This document shows, one piece after another, positions 42,403-51,494 of a stretch of 64,000 bases of DNA (the first letter of the stretch is position 1; each line of letters starts with the position of its first letter). The notes beneath the pieces were generated by a model, which searched no databases, had not been told where the DNA came from, and saw nothing but the letters and a program-made list of their open reading frames with translations. This stretch comes from Aequorivita aquimaris (GTDB lineage Bacteria > Bacteroidota > Bacteroidia > Flavobacteriales > Flavobacteriaceae), in contig NZ_JRWG01000001.1 in NCBI RefSeq assembly GCF_001573155.1, forward strand, positions 62,001 to 126,000, given 5' to 3'. Both the position numbers and the translations under genes were made by a program.

Positions 42403-44769
42403 TTACTCCTCGATTTGTGAGATTAGATCCTCATAAGTATAGTATTCCTTAACCTTGTCGTTGCTTTTACTGTAAAGCACCTTTACACGCAAAGCCTTTA
42501 AACCAGTTACCCCTTGTAGATCTTCAAGTTCGAGTATTTCGATTTCTGTATCAATCATTTTTTGATGTTGCAGAAAACTCAAATATTTCAAATACTCTTC
42601 CTCGTCTTCTTTTTGAGAGTAAATTATTGCAATTTTTCCAGGCTCAGTAATACGGTCTTCAGTGCCTTTAATGTTTGCTTTATCTACGCGTTTTTTTACA
42701 ACTTCATAGCGCGCATTGTATGTTCCATCAACGTCAAAGCGTTTTTCATCCATTCGAAAACGAAGTGATAATGAGCCATTGAAAACCAAAATCATTGAAG
42801 CTACGTTTAGGCTCATGGGCAGTGAGTCCTTAAAACGATAAAAACTATTCTCCATTTCGCACATAACCTGGAGCTGCCACAGTTTTAAGTTTTTAAGGTA
42901 TATTTTATTGAACGACCGTTCTTTTGTAATAGCTTCACCAATATATAAATTATGCTCTACTCCATCGGTTTTGAAACGCTCAAAATAATGTGGATACATT
43001 TTTTGGGCCTCCTGTTGCTTGCGGTCTAAAATGGCGGCAAGCCTTTTATTTATTTGCATTACAGACTCATCATAATCTTTTCTGAATTTATAAACAAAGC
43101 CAGTGTTTATGTCAATGAGCTTGTAATATTCATCTACCCATTCCTTATAGATATCATTTTTATGTCTAATATGTTTTAACAAAGGGATGATTTCGGAAGA
43201 AATGAAATTCATTATCTTCCGCTCGGTATCTACCTGCAAATTTTCTTCAATTTCTGTTGAAAAATTTGCAATACTAAACATCATCTGATCAAATATTGGA
43301 AGGGAAGTTTGATTGGAAAGTTTTTTCAAAAGCCCATCGATATAACTCAATTGAAGAATGAGATCTTGCTTGGTAGCCTCGTTTCGCGCCTCGGAAGATC
43401 CTTTTATATCAGTCTGTCCATATAACGGGTAGATGTCCTCAAAAACTATTTCCTTAAAAAAGGTAGGATTGCCCTCATTTATGGTATTGAGATAACGTTT
43501 CGCCTCTTTGCGGAATTTCCAGTGCACACTGCTGTGTATGGCAGTACATTCCTCTTGAATTATAAGTTCAAGCTCATTCTCAAGGTTTTCTTTTGAGCGT
43601 ACAACAGAGTCAACCAAAAAAGGCATAATATCGCGCAGCTTATTGGCATTAATTGTATTTAAGTCATTGGCATTTGGCGAAACCAATTCCAAAACTCCTA
43701 AAATTTTATCATCGTGTACAATAGAAGCAAAAATGGCGCTCCTCATGCCTTGATCCAGCATTTTTTTATAGAGTAGGTTTTCCGGATACATTTCGTGATA
43801 CCGTTGCGCATCGGTTACACAATAAAATTCCTTCTGCTTAAAAAGAGTATAATAGGAAGCACTACAAAGTGCGTCCTTGCTTAATTGAGACTTGTTATTA
43901 TTGAGAATAAAACTGGTAATTTCTTTAAACAAAGTTCTTTCAAAAGATTCGGTTTCCTCATTATAGTCCGTAAAACCGATCATCAATTCTTTTAAATCGA
44001 ATATGGAACGGAAAATACGACTGAATTCCGTATTCTCAAAACCACCGTTTTTTTCCAATCGCAATAGATTCGACTTAAAATCTGAAATAGAAACATTTAG
44101 TGTAACATCTGTCAAGGACGCAATTACAAAGCCATTGAAAATCCAACTTTCTGGCGGAAATTTTTCTTTCCAAACGGAAACATCCTCAAAACTTTCCAAA
44201 AGTTCATTAATATCCTCCTCGGTTATATCTTTGGCCTTATCGGTTTTTTGAATTTCTACAAAATCTGCATTATAGAGCAACCTATAGTTTTTAATCATTC
44301 CACGCGCATCTGGAATGTTGTAATAGTAGGAACGTCTAAAATCAACTTTCTTATCATAATAAGCTCCTAGAATCATACTACAGCCCATGATATAAAATTG
44401 ATCTTCATCAAAATTTATGATGTCCAGTTTAAAATCAGAACCGGCGGCTTCAATTATATTTTTATAGCGTTGTGTACTTTTAAAGGCTACGTCTTGAAAT
44501 GGAATGGTTGCAAATTTAATTTCATTTTGGCCCAATGCCGTTGGAAACAATGGGTTCATAATTGTATTTATCTGCTCTGTATATTCTGATAGCTTATTAA
44601 AATCACTAATACCCTCAGATAACTGTGGAAATTTTTCTTCAACTGAAAGAATTTCAGCAGCAAGATTTTTCTCTCCTTCAGTTTCGGGCGTGTTTTCCTT
44701 GTAAGCATCAAAAACTTTTTTGAAACCTATTTTTAATTTTAATGGAAAATCCCTTTTCAATTTCTTCAT
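42403..44769 (-). CDS. GAF-domain protein
   Basis: A 788-residue cytoplasmic protein without signal peptide or membrane segments. A GAF-like domain lies at about 300-395 (LYKKMLDQGMRSAIFASIVHDDKILGVLELVSPN), typical of ligand-sensing domains. The flanking regions are helical and show no histidine kinase, cyclase or phosphodiesterase motifs. GAF domains bind cyclic nucleotides or other small molecules. It ends immediately at the stop codon of the HD-Pycsar gene (TAATTA) and starts 135 bp from the divergent TlpA-like gene. Function is unknown. Confidence 0.65.
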   Translation of the reverse strand: MKKLKRDFPLKLKIGFKKVFDAYKENTPETEGEKNLAAEILSVEEKFPQLSEGISDFNKLSEYTEQINTIMNPLFPTALGQNEIKFATIPFQDVAFKSTQRYKNIIEAAGSDFKLDIINFDEDQFYIMGCSMILGAYYDKKVDFRRSYYYNIPDARGMIKNYRLLYNADFVEIQKTDKAKDITEEDINELLESFEDVSVWKEKFPPESWIFNGFVIASLTDVTLNVSISDFKSNLLRLEKNGGFENTEFSRIFRSIFDLKELMIGFTDYNEETESFERTLFKEITSFILNNNKSQLSKDALCSASYYTLFKQKEFYCVTDAQRYHEMYPENLLYKKMLDQGMRSAIFASIVHDDKILGVLELVSPNANDLNTINANKLRDIMPFLVDSVVRSKENLENELELIIQEECTAIHSSVHWKFRKEAKRYLNTINEGNPTFFKEIVFEDIYPLYGQTDIKGSSEARNEATKQDLILQLSYIDGLLKKLSNQTSLPIFDQMMFSIANFSTEIEENLQVDTERKIMNFISSEIIPLLKHIRHKNDIYKEWVDEYYKLIDINTGFVYKFRKDYDESVMQINKRLAAILDRKQQEAQKMYPHYFERFKTDGVEHNLYIGEAITKERSFNKIYLKNLKLWQLQVMCEMENSFYRFKDSLPMSLNVASMILVFNGSLSLRFRMDEKRFDVDGTYNARYEVVKKRVDKANIKGTEDRITEPGKIAIIYSQKEDEEEYLKYLSFLQHQKMIDTEIEILELEDLQGVTGLKALRVKVLYSKSNDKVKEYYTYEDLISQIEE

Positions 44770-44870
44770 AAGAAGTTATTTATTGGATAAAAGTAAAGGT
44801 TAATACCGCCATAATATGTTAATAAATAATAAAAAAATAGCTCATTTCGCACATTGAGAGAATAAACAGC

Positions 44871-44878
44871 TATTTTTG
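44871..44878 (+). promoter_or_regulatory. -7 box (TATTTTTG) of the TlpA-like gene
   Basis: TATTTTTG matches TAnnTTTG and ends 26 nt before the ATG at 44905. The only TTG upstream is 14 nt away, shorter than usual. Confidence 0.5.
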
Positions 44879-44904
44879 CCACAATCTTAAAAAAAGACAA
44901 ATTT

Positions 44905-46020
44905 ATGAGACTGATTTTAGCTTTACTTTTAACAATTTCATTAATCTCCTGCAATAAAGATACCAATTCATATAAGCTGGAAGGCGACGCAATTGGCTTT
45001 GCCGATGGTACTGAAATGTATCTTTACACGCTGGAAAACAAGCAACCTAAATTACTGGATACCATTACAATCAATCAAGGAAAGTTTTCTGCAACTTATC
45101 CCAACAAAGAAAATTCAAGTCTTAATTTCTTAAGGGTTAACGAAGTACAAGGCTCTGTCCTATTTTTTCCTGAAAATGTAGATATGAAGGCAACTATTTA
45201 CAAAGATAGTATTCAGGCTTCACGCGTATCTGGTGGTAAACAAAATGAAGCTTATACTGAATTTGTAAATAAAATGACTGTTTTCAATAAAAGAAAGCAA
45301 GAAAGTATGGAGCGTTTTCGCGCCGCAAAACAGACAAATGACACTGGGGCAATTGCTCAAATTCAAAGCCAAAATCTAAATATTCTGGCAGAAGAGACAG
45401 AATATAAAAAAGAATTCCTAGAAAACAACAATAACACATTGTTTGCAGCAATGCTTATTTCCGAAATGGTTGGCAGGCAAGATCTTACTCCAGCGGAAGC
45501 CTCTGCTTATCTTGAAAAGATGGACCCTAAACTAGCCTCAACCGAAATTGTAAAAGATTTAAAAACTAATCTTGAGGCAATGAAAAAAGCAGAAATTGGG
45601 AACGCAGCACCCAATTTCAGTGCTCCCACCCCGACGGGTGAAATGATGTCCTTAAAGGATGCGCTGGGCAAATACACCATTATTGACTTCTGGGCATCTT
45701 GGTGCCGCCCGTGTAGAATAGAAAATCCAAATGTGGTAAAGGTTTACAACCAATATCACGATAAAGGTTTAAATATTATAAGTGTCTCTTTAGATAAAGA
45801 GGGACAAAAAGACAAATGGCTACAAGCCATACAAGATGACAAAATGGATTGGTACCATGTATCCAATCTTCAATTTTGGCAAGATCCTATTGCGCAACAG
45901 TACAACGTTAGGTCTATACCCGCAACCTTCCTTTTGGATGAAAACGGAATCATTATAGATAAAAACCTTCGTGGAGCTGCATTGGAAGCAAAAATTGCTA
46001 CGCTTTTAGGCGGAGAATAA
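44905..46020 (+). CDS. TlpA/ResA-like thiol-disulfide oxidoreductase lipoprotein
   Basis: A 371-residue lipoprotein (lipobox LISC, Cys16). The N-terminal half (~20-220) is a DUF4369-type beta domain plus helices. The C-terminal thioredoxin-like domain begins near GNAAPNFSAPTPTGE and carries FWASWCRPCRIENP with the redox pair Cys267-Cys270. The cis-proline is in RSIPATFLLD. It is expected to reduce periplasmic disulfides, for instance in cytochrome c maturation, anchored to a membrane. It is monocistronic with a promoter-like box and a strong terminator. Confidence 0.9.
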   Translation: MRLILALLLTISLISCNKDTNSYKLEGDAIGFADGTEMYLYTLENKQPKLLDTITINQGKFSATYPNKENSSLNFLRVNEVQGSVLFFPENVDMKATIYKDSIQASRVSGGKQNEAYTEFVNKMTVFNKRKQESMERFRAAKQTNDTGAIAQIQSQNLNILAEETEYKKEFLENNNNTLFAAMLISEMVGRQDLTPAEASAYLEKMDPKLASTEIVKDLKTNLEAMKKAEIGNAAPNFSAPTPTGEMMSLKDALGKYTIIDFWASWCRPCRIENPNVVKVYNQYHDKGLNIISVSLDKEGQKDKWLQAIQDDKMDWYHVSNLQFWQDPIAQQYNVRSIPATFLLDENGIIIDKNLRGAALEAKIATLLGGE

Positions 46021-46040
46021 TCAGTAAAATTTAAAACTAT

Positions 46041-46075
46041 AAAAGCCTCAGTTTAAAATGAAACCGAGGCTTTTT
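46041..46075. terminator. Bidirectional intrinsic terminator
   Basis: The inverted repeat AAAAGCCTCAGTTT / AAACCGAGGCTTTTT has one A-C mismatch and an AAAATG loop and ends in a T-run. It lies between the convergent TlpA-like and SIMPL genes. Confidence 0.85.
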
Positions 46076-46093
46076 ATTTGGAAAAAATATTTC

Positions 46094-46780
46094 TTAATTC
46101 AAAAGAAAGCTAACATTCACCGTTGTTTTAATCTCCATTTCGCCGAGGGCAATCGTTTGGCCTCCCCCGCCCGATGAAGAATCCATCATTGCCATTTTAT
46201 ACATAGGCTGCGGCCCGCCGGCATTATTGAATTCACTAATTGAAACAGCTTTCCCTACTGTTTGGTTTAAAACTGAAACATATTCCTGAGCTTTCATTTT
46301 AGCGTTTTCAACCGCTTTTTTTCGCGCTTCGCTTTTTAGTGACTCTTCTTTTGAAGAAGAAAAGCTCACACCGTCAATCCTGTTAATTCCAGTATCAATC
46401 AAGCCTTTCATTACTGCCTCATATTTTTTAAGATCGCGCAGCTTTACCGAAAGTGATTGATTGGCGGCAAAGGTGTACGTTTTGCTGTTATGGTCATAGT
46501 TTTTGTTGAGGTTCATATATTCGGTGCGTACATCTTTATCGGCTATGTCCATTTTCTTCAGAAATTTTAAAACCTCGCTGATGGTTGCATCGTTTTGTTC
46601 TTTGAGTGTTTTGGTGTTTTCTCCGGTGTTTTCCACACGAATGTTGATGGTAACTTCATCTGGAACCACGCGAACAATCCCTTCGCCTGTAACGTCTATA
46701 GTGTTTGGTGGAAGTGTGTTTTGAGCCATTGCGGTAGTTGTAGTTATTGCTAAGATTAAAAGTGTTTGTAAGGTTTTCAT
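46094..46780 (-). CDS. SIMPL-domain (DUF541) periplasmic protein
   Basis: A 228-residue secreted protein with a Sec signal (LLILAITTTTAMAQ) followed by the SIMPL domain from ~25: IDVTGEGIVRVVPDEVTINI is the family's opening, ending in GEMEIKTTVNVSFLLN. It folds as a BP26-like module that can assemble into channels or cages. The physiological role is unclear (oxidative stress resistance in E. coli YggE). It follows the rhomboid gene by 13 bp and is probably cotranscribed. Confidence 0.9.
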   Translation of the reverse strand: MKTLQTLLILAITTTTAMAQNTLPPNTIDVTGEGIVRVVPDEVTINIRVENTGENTKTLKEQNDATISEVLKFLKKMDIADKDVRTEYMNLNKNYDHNSKTYTFAANQSLSVKLRDLKKYEAVMKGLIDTGINRIDGVSFSSSKEESLKSEARKKAVENAKMKAQEYVSVLNQTVGKAVSISEFNNAGGPQPMYKMAMMDSSSGGGGQTIALGEMEIKTTVNVSFLLN

Positions 46781-46793
46781 AGTTTTCTTTTTT

Positions 46794-47444
46794 TTAAATT
46801 TTTCCTAGTTTATGAAGAACGAATAAAAGAATTAATGGAATGGCGAGTAAAACCACGATCCATAAACTTGTTTGAAACAAATAAGGTGCAAAAACAAGTG
46901 TAAGTACATAACCACCAATGGCCCCACCAATGTGGGCGTCGTGGCCAATGTTTCCCAATCTTTTTTTCATTCCGTAGATAGAGTACAACAAATATGCCAT
47001 CCCAAAAAGCCACGCTGGAATGGGGATAGGGATAAAAAACAAATAAAGGCCCATATCGGGAAAAAACAAAATAGCGGAATATAGTACGCCCATCACCGCA
47101 CCGCTTGCCCCTATTGCGCTGTAATGGTATTCATCTTTGTGGAAATAAAAGGAAAGCAAATTACCTATCAGCAAACTCGCCACATAGATTATCACAAAAT
47201 AAGTAATCCCAACGCTCATAATAACTACGGGTGCAAAGAAATAAAGCGTAAGCATATTGAAGAGCAAATGTGAAAAATCGGCGTGTAGAAAAGCAGAGCT
47301 AAACATACGTATCTGCTCGCCACGGCGTATTCCCGCAATATTAAATTTATATTTTTCAAAAAAGGAAAAATCATTGAAACCTTTCATCGAGATGATTACA
47401 TTGGCGGCGATGATTACGATTGTTGCGATATCTAAATTTTGCAT
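46794..47444 (-). CDS. Rhomboid-family intramembrane serine protease
   Basis: A 216-residue protein with six hydrophobic helices. The catalytic dyad is visible: Ser114 in IGASGAVMG and His171 in HDAHIGGAIGG. The loop/helix motif HADFSHLLFNMLTLYFF (~54-70) matches the conserved HxxxN region. It should cleave transmembrane helices within the inner membrane. Its substrate is unknown. The SIMPL gene follows on the same transcript. Confidence 0.93.
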   Translation of the reverse strand: MQNLDIATIVIIAANVIISMKGFNDFSFFEKYKFNIAGIRRGEQIRMFSSAFLHADFSHLLFNMLTLYFFAPVVIMSVGITYFVIIYVASLLIGNLLSFYFHKDEYHYSAIGASGAVMGVLYSAILFFPDMGLYLFFIPIPIPAWLFGMAYLLYSIYGMKKRLGNIGHDAHIGGAIGGYVLTLVFAPYLFQTSLWIVVLLAIPLILLFVLHKLGKI

Positions 47445-47515
47445 TTAGGAATTGAAGTTATTGGGTTATTATATTATAATGAATTTTGTATTCTAATTCT
47501 TGCAATAAAATTAGT

Positions 47516-47523
47516 TAGTTTTG
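47516..47523 (+). promoter_or_regulatory. -7 box (TAGTTTTG) upstream of the acyltransferase
   Basis: It matches TAnnTTTG and ends 14 nt before the ATG at 47538. It lies inside the extended frame that starts at 47439, so the shorter start is preferred. The TTG positions upstream do not give ideal spacing. Confidence 0.4.
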
Positions 47524-47537
47524 CGCTAATAATTTCT

Positions 47538-48413
47538 ATGCAAAGATTGCTTTATATACTGGCTTATCCAATTCTTTGGCTTCTTTCCATTATGCCGATG
47601 CGCATTTTGTACATAAAATCCACCGCGCTCTATGTTTTGGCTTATTACATTATTGGCTATCGCAAAAAAGTAGTGAAGGATAATCTGGCGTTGGTTTTTC
47701 CCGAAAAAACACAACAAGAAAGAGACCGGATCGCGCAGCAATTCTTTAAACATCTTTGCGATATAATTTTTGAGACCATAAAGGCCTTTACCATTTCCGA
47801 AAAGGAAATCCGCAAACGTTTTGTGGTTACCAATGCCGAAGTACTCGACCATTACTACCAAAACGACCGTAGCATCCTGCTAATGGCAGGTCATTACGGC
47901 AACTGGGAATGGAGCGGAATCCTCAACAAATTGATGCAGCATCAAGCCCACGCCGTTTACAAGCCTTTGGGCAGCAAGCAATTTGATGCGCTTGTGAAAA
48001 AAACGCGGGAACACTTTGGTGGCATCATTGTGAGCAATAAAAAGATTGTAGCTGTCCTTTTCCGAAAGTGGAAAAAAGGAATAAAAACACTTACCTATAT
48101 TCTTTCAGACCAAACTCCAAAAAAGGGTGCTTTTAAACACCGCGACACGTTTATGGGAATTGATGTACCCATGTTCACCGGAACCGAGGAACTGGCTAAA
48201 AAGCTCGACTTTTCAGTACTCTATTTAAAAGTTGAAAAAGTGAAACGTGGGTATTACACCGCCACTTTTGTTCCTTTGGTTGACAATCCAAAAGAATACC
48301 CCGATTTTCAAATTACTCGTATGTTTTTTGATGCTTTGGAAGCACAGATTCGCGAAAAACCCGAGTATTATTTATGGTCGCATAAACGGTGGAAGTTGCG
48401 GAAAATGGATTGA
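47538..48413 (+). CDS. Lipid A biosynthesis acyltransferase (LpxL/HtrB family)
   Basis: A 291-residue membrane-associated acyltransferase. From the start MQRLLYILAYPILWLLS it has one N-terminal helix. The catalytic HX4E motif is in MAGHYGNWEW (His118). Other family segments are VYKPLGSKQFDALVKKTREH and SDQTPKKGAFK. It adds a secondary acyl chain to lipid A on the inner face of the cytoplasmic membrane. Proteins of this group in flavobacteria start here. The frame is open a further 33 codons upstream, but that part overlaps a promoter-like box. Confidence 0.9.
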   Translation: MQRLLYILAYPILWLLSIMPMRILYIKSTALYVLAYYIIGYRKKVVKDNLALVFPEKTQQERDRIAQQFFKHLCDIIFETIKAFTISEKEIRKRFVVTNAEVLDHYYQNDRSILLMAGHYGNWEWSGILNKLMQHQAHAVYKPLGSKQFDALVKKTREHFGGIIVSNKKIVAVLFRKWKKGIKTLTYILSDQTPKKGAFKHRDTFMGIDVPMFTGTEELAKKLDFSVLYLKVEKVKRGYYTATFVPLVDNPKEYPDFQITRMFFDALEAQIREKPEYYLWSHKRWKLRKMD

Positions 48414-49802
48414 CTATAGTCCAGCAATTCCTTTAATTTCCTCAATAATCCTATCCGCCAAACCATCCGCTTCTTCTTGGCTTTTTGCTTCGGTATAAAT
48501 TCTTATTATAGGTTCCGTGTTTGATTTTCGAAGGTGCACCCAGTTTTCGGGAAAGTCTATTTTTACGCCGTCAATCGTGTTTATTTCCTCCGCAGCATAC
48601 TTTGCTTCCATCGCTTTTAAAATGGCATCAACGTCCAACTGTGGGGTTAATTGAATCTTCTTTTTGCTCATAAAATAAGCCGTGTACTTTTTCCGAAGTT
48701 CGCTAACGGGAATTTTTTCTTCCGCCAAAAAGCTTAAAAATAAAGCAATGCCCACCAAACTATCGCGGCCGTAATGCAGCTCTGGATAAATAATTCCGCC
48801 ATTTCCCTCACCTCCTATCACGGCATTAGTTTCCTTCATCAATTCAACCACGTTTACTTCGCCCACAGCACTGGCAGTATAAATTCCGCCGTGCTTTTCG
48901 GTAACATCGCGCAAAGCTCGTGAAGAAGACATATTGCTCACTGTATTTCCAGGCGTGTTTTGCAAAACGTAATCGGCAACCGCAACCAGCGTATATTCCT
49001 CGCCAAACATTTCGCCTTTTTCATCTACAAATGCAAGTCTATCAACATCTGGATCAACCACAATTCCGAAGTCGGCGTGGTTTTTTACAACACTTTCCAT
49101 CAAATCGCCCAAATGTTCTTTTAAAGGTTCGGGGTTGTGCGGAAACTGTCCGTTTGGCGTGCAATGCAATTTTACGAGTTCAACACCCAAAGCCTCTAAA
49201 AGCAAAGGTACCGCAATGCCTCCCGTAGAATTCACCGCATCAACAACCACTTTAAATTTGCTACGTTTTATGGCATCGGCTTTCACCAAAGGCAGATTCA
49301 ATATTTCATCAATGTGCAAATCTATGTAAGCATCATTTTTATGGATTTCACCCAAATTATCAACTTCCGCAAATTCAATAGTTCCATTTTCGGCAATATC
49401 GAGGATTTGCTGTCCCGCTTCGGCATTTAAAAATTCGCCTTTATTATTCAATAATTTTAAGGCGTTCCATTGTTTTGGGTTGTGGCTTGCCGTTAAAATG
49501 ATTCCACCATCGGCATGTTCCGAAGCAACCGCAATTTCAACCGTTGGCGTTGTGGAAAGATTTAAATCTATTACGGTAATGCCCATTCCTACCAAGGTAT
49601 TCATCACCAATTGCTGGATCATTTCGCCAGAAATACGCGCGTCACGGCCCACAACAACTTTATAGCTTTCTTTATTGCGTTGCTGTTTTACCCAAGTTCC
49701 ATAGGCTGCGGCATATTTTACGGCATCAATTGGAGTTAGGTTTTCGCCCTGCGTTCCGCCAATAGTTCCACGGATTCCTGATATAGATTTAATTAATGTC
49801 AT
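48414..49802 (-). CDS. glmM: Phosphoglucosamine mutase
   Basis: A 462-residue alpha-D-phosphohexomutase. Motifs: ISGIRGTIGG at the N-terminus, the phosphoserine loop ILTASHNPKQWNALK (~100-114), the metal loop DPDVDRLAF, sugar-binding GGEGNGG, and the C-terminal phosphate-binding RKSNTEPIIRIYTEA. It converts glucosamine-6-phosphate to glucosamine-1-phosphate for UDP-GlcNAc, which also feeds the bacillosamine pathway. Its ATG overlaps the stop of the upstream acyltransferase by 4 bp. It converges with the lipid A acyltransferase with no gap. Confidence 0.93.
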   Translation of the reverse strand: MTLIKSISGIRGTIGGTQGENLTPIDAVKYAAAYGTWVKQQRNKESYKVVVGRDARISGEMIQQLVMNTLVGMGITVIDLNLSTTPTVEIAVASEHADGGIILTASHNPKQWNALKLLNNKGEFLNAEAGQQILDIAENGTIEFAEVDNLGEIHKNDAYIDLHIDEILNLPLVKADAIKRSKFKVVVDAVNSTGGIAVPLLLEALGVELVKLHCTPNGQFPHNPEPLKEHLGDLMESVVKNHADFGIVVDPDVDRLAFVDEKGEMFGEEYTLVAVADYVLQNTPGNTVSNMSSSRALRDVTEKHGGIYTASAVGEVNVVELMKETNAVIGGEGNGGIIYPELHYGRDSLVGIALFLSFLAEEKIPVSELRKKYTAYFMSKKKIQLTPQLDVDAILKAMEAKYAAEEINTIDGVKIDFPENWVHLRKSNTEPIIRIYTEAKSQEEADGLADRIIEEIKGIAGL

Positions 49803-50869
49803 TTTCTGAATTTATTTTTTAATTTTAAAAAGTAAAGCTCAAAGTAGGTGTAAGATAAATGAGCTATCAAAAGTGTGCTTGCGAAGGTAAGCAGGTGCAA
49901 TAAAAATATGGTTAAAGTTTCATTAAGGTTTTGGAGCATTTCCAGTTTCAAAAACAAAAATACAACAGCATTTAAAACAATGGCGTGAAACATATAAATT
50001 CCGTAGGAAATACTACCGAAATGGTTTAAAATTTTACTGTTTACCTCTACTCCCCGATTATTGAATGCCAGCGAATGGATAAAAGATCCAAAGAGAAAAC
50101 ACGTGAAGGCAGCCCGAAGCCAAAGCGGCTCAAATAGAAACCAATCGGTTGTAAAATAAAGCAATGTCGCAATGCAAATCACCAAAGGAAAAACCGCCGA
50201 ACGTTTTAAAAAATCCAGCATTTGCTTTTCTTCCAAAATTGCGATTACCCCTCCCGAAAACAGATAGAAAAATACAAAAGTATAGTTACGGAGTACCTCA
50301 AAAACATCGAACCAATAAAGTATGAAATATCCAAGCAGCAAAAGGCTCAATACGCGCAGTACCCATTTTACATTTATAAAAAAGAGCAAAGGCGCAATCA
50401 CGAGATAAAACTGTTCCTCGATCCCGATAGACCACAAAATTTCAAGTATGCCGCCGGGTTCGTAGATTTTTGCAAAGACATTCGGAAGAAAGAAAACGTT
50501 ATAAAAAAGGGCTTCTTTCCAAGTGTAATTTATTTCAAAAGGAATATTCAGAAAAGGCAAAATCACATTGTAAAAAAGCAGCCCAAACCCCAAAACAAGA
50601 TAATACAGAGGAAAAATCCGCAGAATCCTTCTGACGTAAAAATCTTTTATGGAAAAGGCATCCCTGATTTTTGCGCGATAAATGAGCCGAATAATCAAAA
50701 ACCCGCTTAATACAAAAAACATGTAAACCGCTTCCAAACCACGGTGATAGATAGGAAGGCTATCAAAATAAGGCAAACCCTGATTGGCGGAAAGTTGGGG
50801 TAAGTGAAAAAGCAACACAAAGGAAGCAAGAAAAAACCGCAGTGGGTCCAAATTTGGTAATCGGTTCAA
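49799..50869 (-). CDS. Acyltransferase 3 (OafA/YrhL) family membrane protein
   Basis: A 356-residue polytopic protein with about ten helices. It opens with LDPLRFFLASFVLLFHL, the family's first helix with the conserved His, followed by VYMFFVLSGFLIIRLIYR and SIGIEEQFYLVIAPLL. It transfers acyl groups (often acetyl) to sugars of surface polysaccharides across the membrane. No periplasmic SGNH domain is present. Translation starts with TTG two codons after an in-frame stop, with no alternative start. A -7-like box (TATTTTTG) lies at 50888-50895. It is coupled to glmM by an ATGA overlap. Confidence 0.88.
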   Translation of the reverse strand: MNRLPNLDPLRFFLASFVLLFHLPQLSANQGLPYFDSLPIYHRGLEAVYMFFVLSGFLIIRLIYRAKIRDAFSIKDFYVRRILRIFPLYYLVLGFGLLFYNVILPFLNIPFEINYTWKEALFYNVFFLPNVFAKIYEPGGILEILWSIGIEEQFYLVIAPLLFFINVKWVLRVLSLLLLGYFILYWFDVFEVLRNYTFVFFYLFSGGVIAILEEKQMLDFLKRSAVFPLVICIATLLYFTTDWFLFEPLWLRAAFTCFLFGSFIHSLAFNNRGVEVNSKILNHFGSISYGIYMFHAIVLNAVVFLFLKLEMLQNLNETLTIFLLHLLTFASTLLIAHLSYTYFELYFLKLKNKFRK

Positions 50870-50909
50870 TTTTCAGTTTTTACAGCCCAAAAATACATAT
50901 ATTTATTGA

Positions 50910-51494
50910 ATGAATTTTTTGGCCCACATCTATCTTTCCGGCAAGGACGAAAGTGTTATCATCGGCAATTTTATTGCCGATGGCATCAAAGGAAAACGGT
51001 ATTTAAAATTTCCGCCTTCCATCGCAAAGGGGATTTTGCTGCACCGTGCCATTGATAGTTTTACCGATGCACATCCCACGGTACACCAAAGTACAGCTCG
51101 GCTTCACAAAAACTACAGCCATTACAGCGGGGTGATTGTGGACATACTTTACGATCACTTTTTGGCGAAAAACTGGAGCAACTATTCTGAGGAGCCATTA
51201 GCCGGTTTCGTGGAAAATTTTTATACCTTGCTTAGGCAAAACTTCACAATTCTTCCTGCGCGTATCCAAAAAATGATGCCCTATATGATTGCTGATAATT
51301 GGTTGCTGAGCTATGCTACCGTGGAAGGTATCAGTAAAATTTTGGCACAAATGAACGTGCGTACCAAAGGCATTTCAAAAATGAACTTGGCCGTTGTGGA
51401 ACTTGAAGAATATTACGAAGAATTTGAAGCTGAATTCACCTCTTTTTTTGAAGAATTGATTGTCTTTTCCCAAGAAACACTTGACAGCCTATGA
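50910..51494 (+). CDS. AcpH-type acyl-carrier-protein phosphodiesterase
   Basis: A 194-residue all-helical protein of the DUF479 family. Characteristic stretches are NFLAHIYLSG, IGNFIADGIKG, LLHRAIDSFTDAHP and DILYDHFLAKNW, which together supply the His/Asp metal site of the HD-like fold. The E. coli enzyme removes phosphopantetheine from acyl carrier protein. It lies 40 bp from the divergent acyltransferase gene and overlaps the gamma-glutamyltransferase start by 4 bp. Confidence 0.9.
   Translation: MNFLAHIYLSGKDESVIIGNFIADGIKGKRYLKFPPSIAKGILLHRAIDSFTDAHPTVHQSTARLHKNYSHYSGVIVDILYDHFLAKNWSNYSEEPLAGFVENFYTLLRQNFTILPARIQKMMPYMIADNWLLSYATVEGISKILAQMNVRTKGISKMNLAVVELEEYYEEFEAEFTSFFEELIVFSQETLDSL

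Noticed and set aside
41218-44769. Complete Pycsar anti-phage operon
   Set aside because: The effector-type domain is present, but no cyclase gene is adjacent on either strand, and the GAF gene is convergent rather than cotranscribed.
47439-47537. N-terminal extension of the lipid A acyltransferase
   Set aside because: The extra 33 residues overlap a promoter-like box and run over the divergent rhomboid start. The family starts at MQRLLYILAYP.
50222-50710. 162-codon plus-strand ORF
   Set aside because: It is antisense to the acyltransferase-3 gene. Its Lys/Gln/Asn-rich composition is what reversed membrane-helix codons produce.
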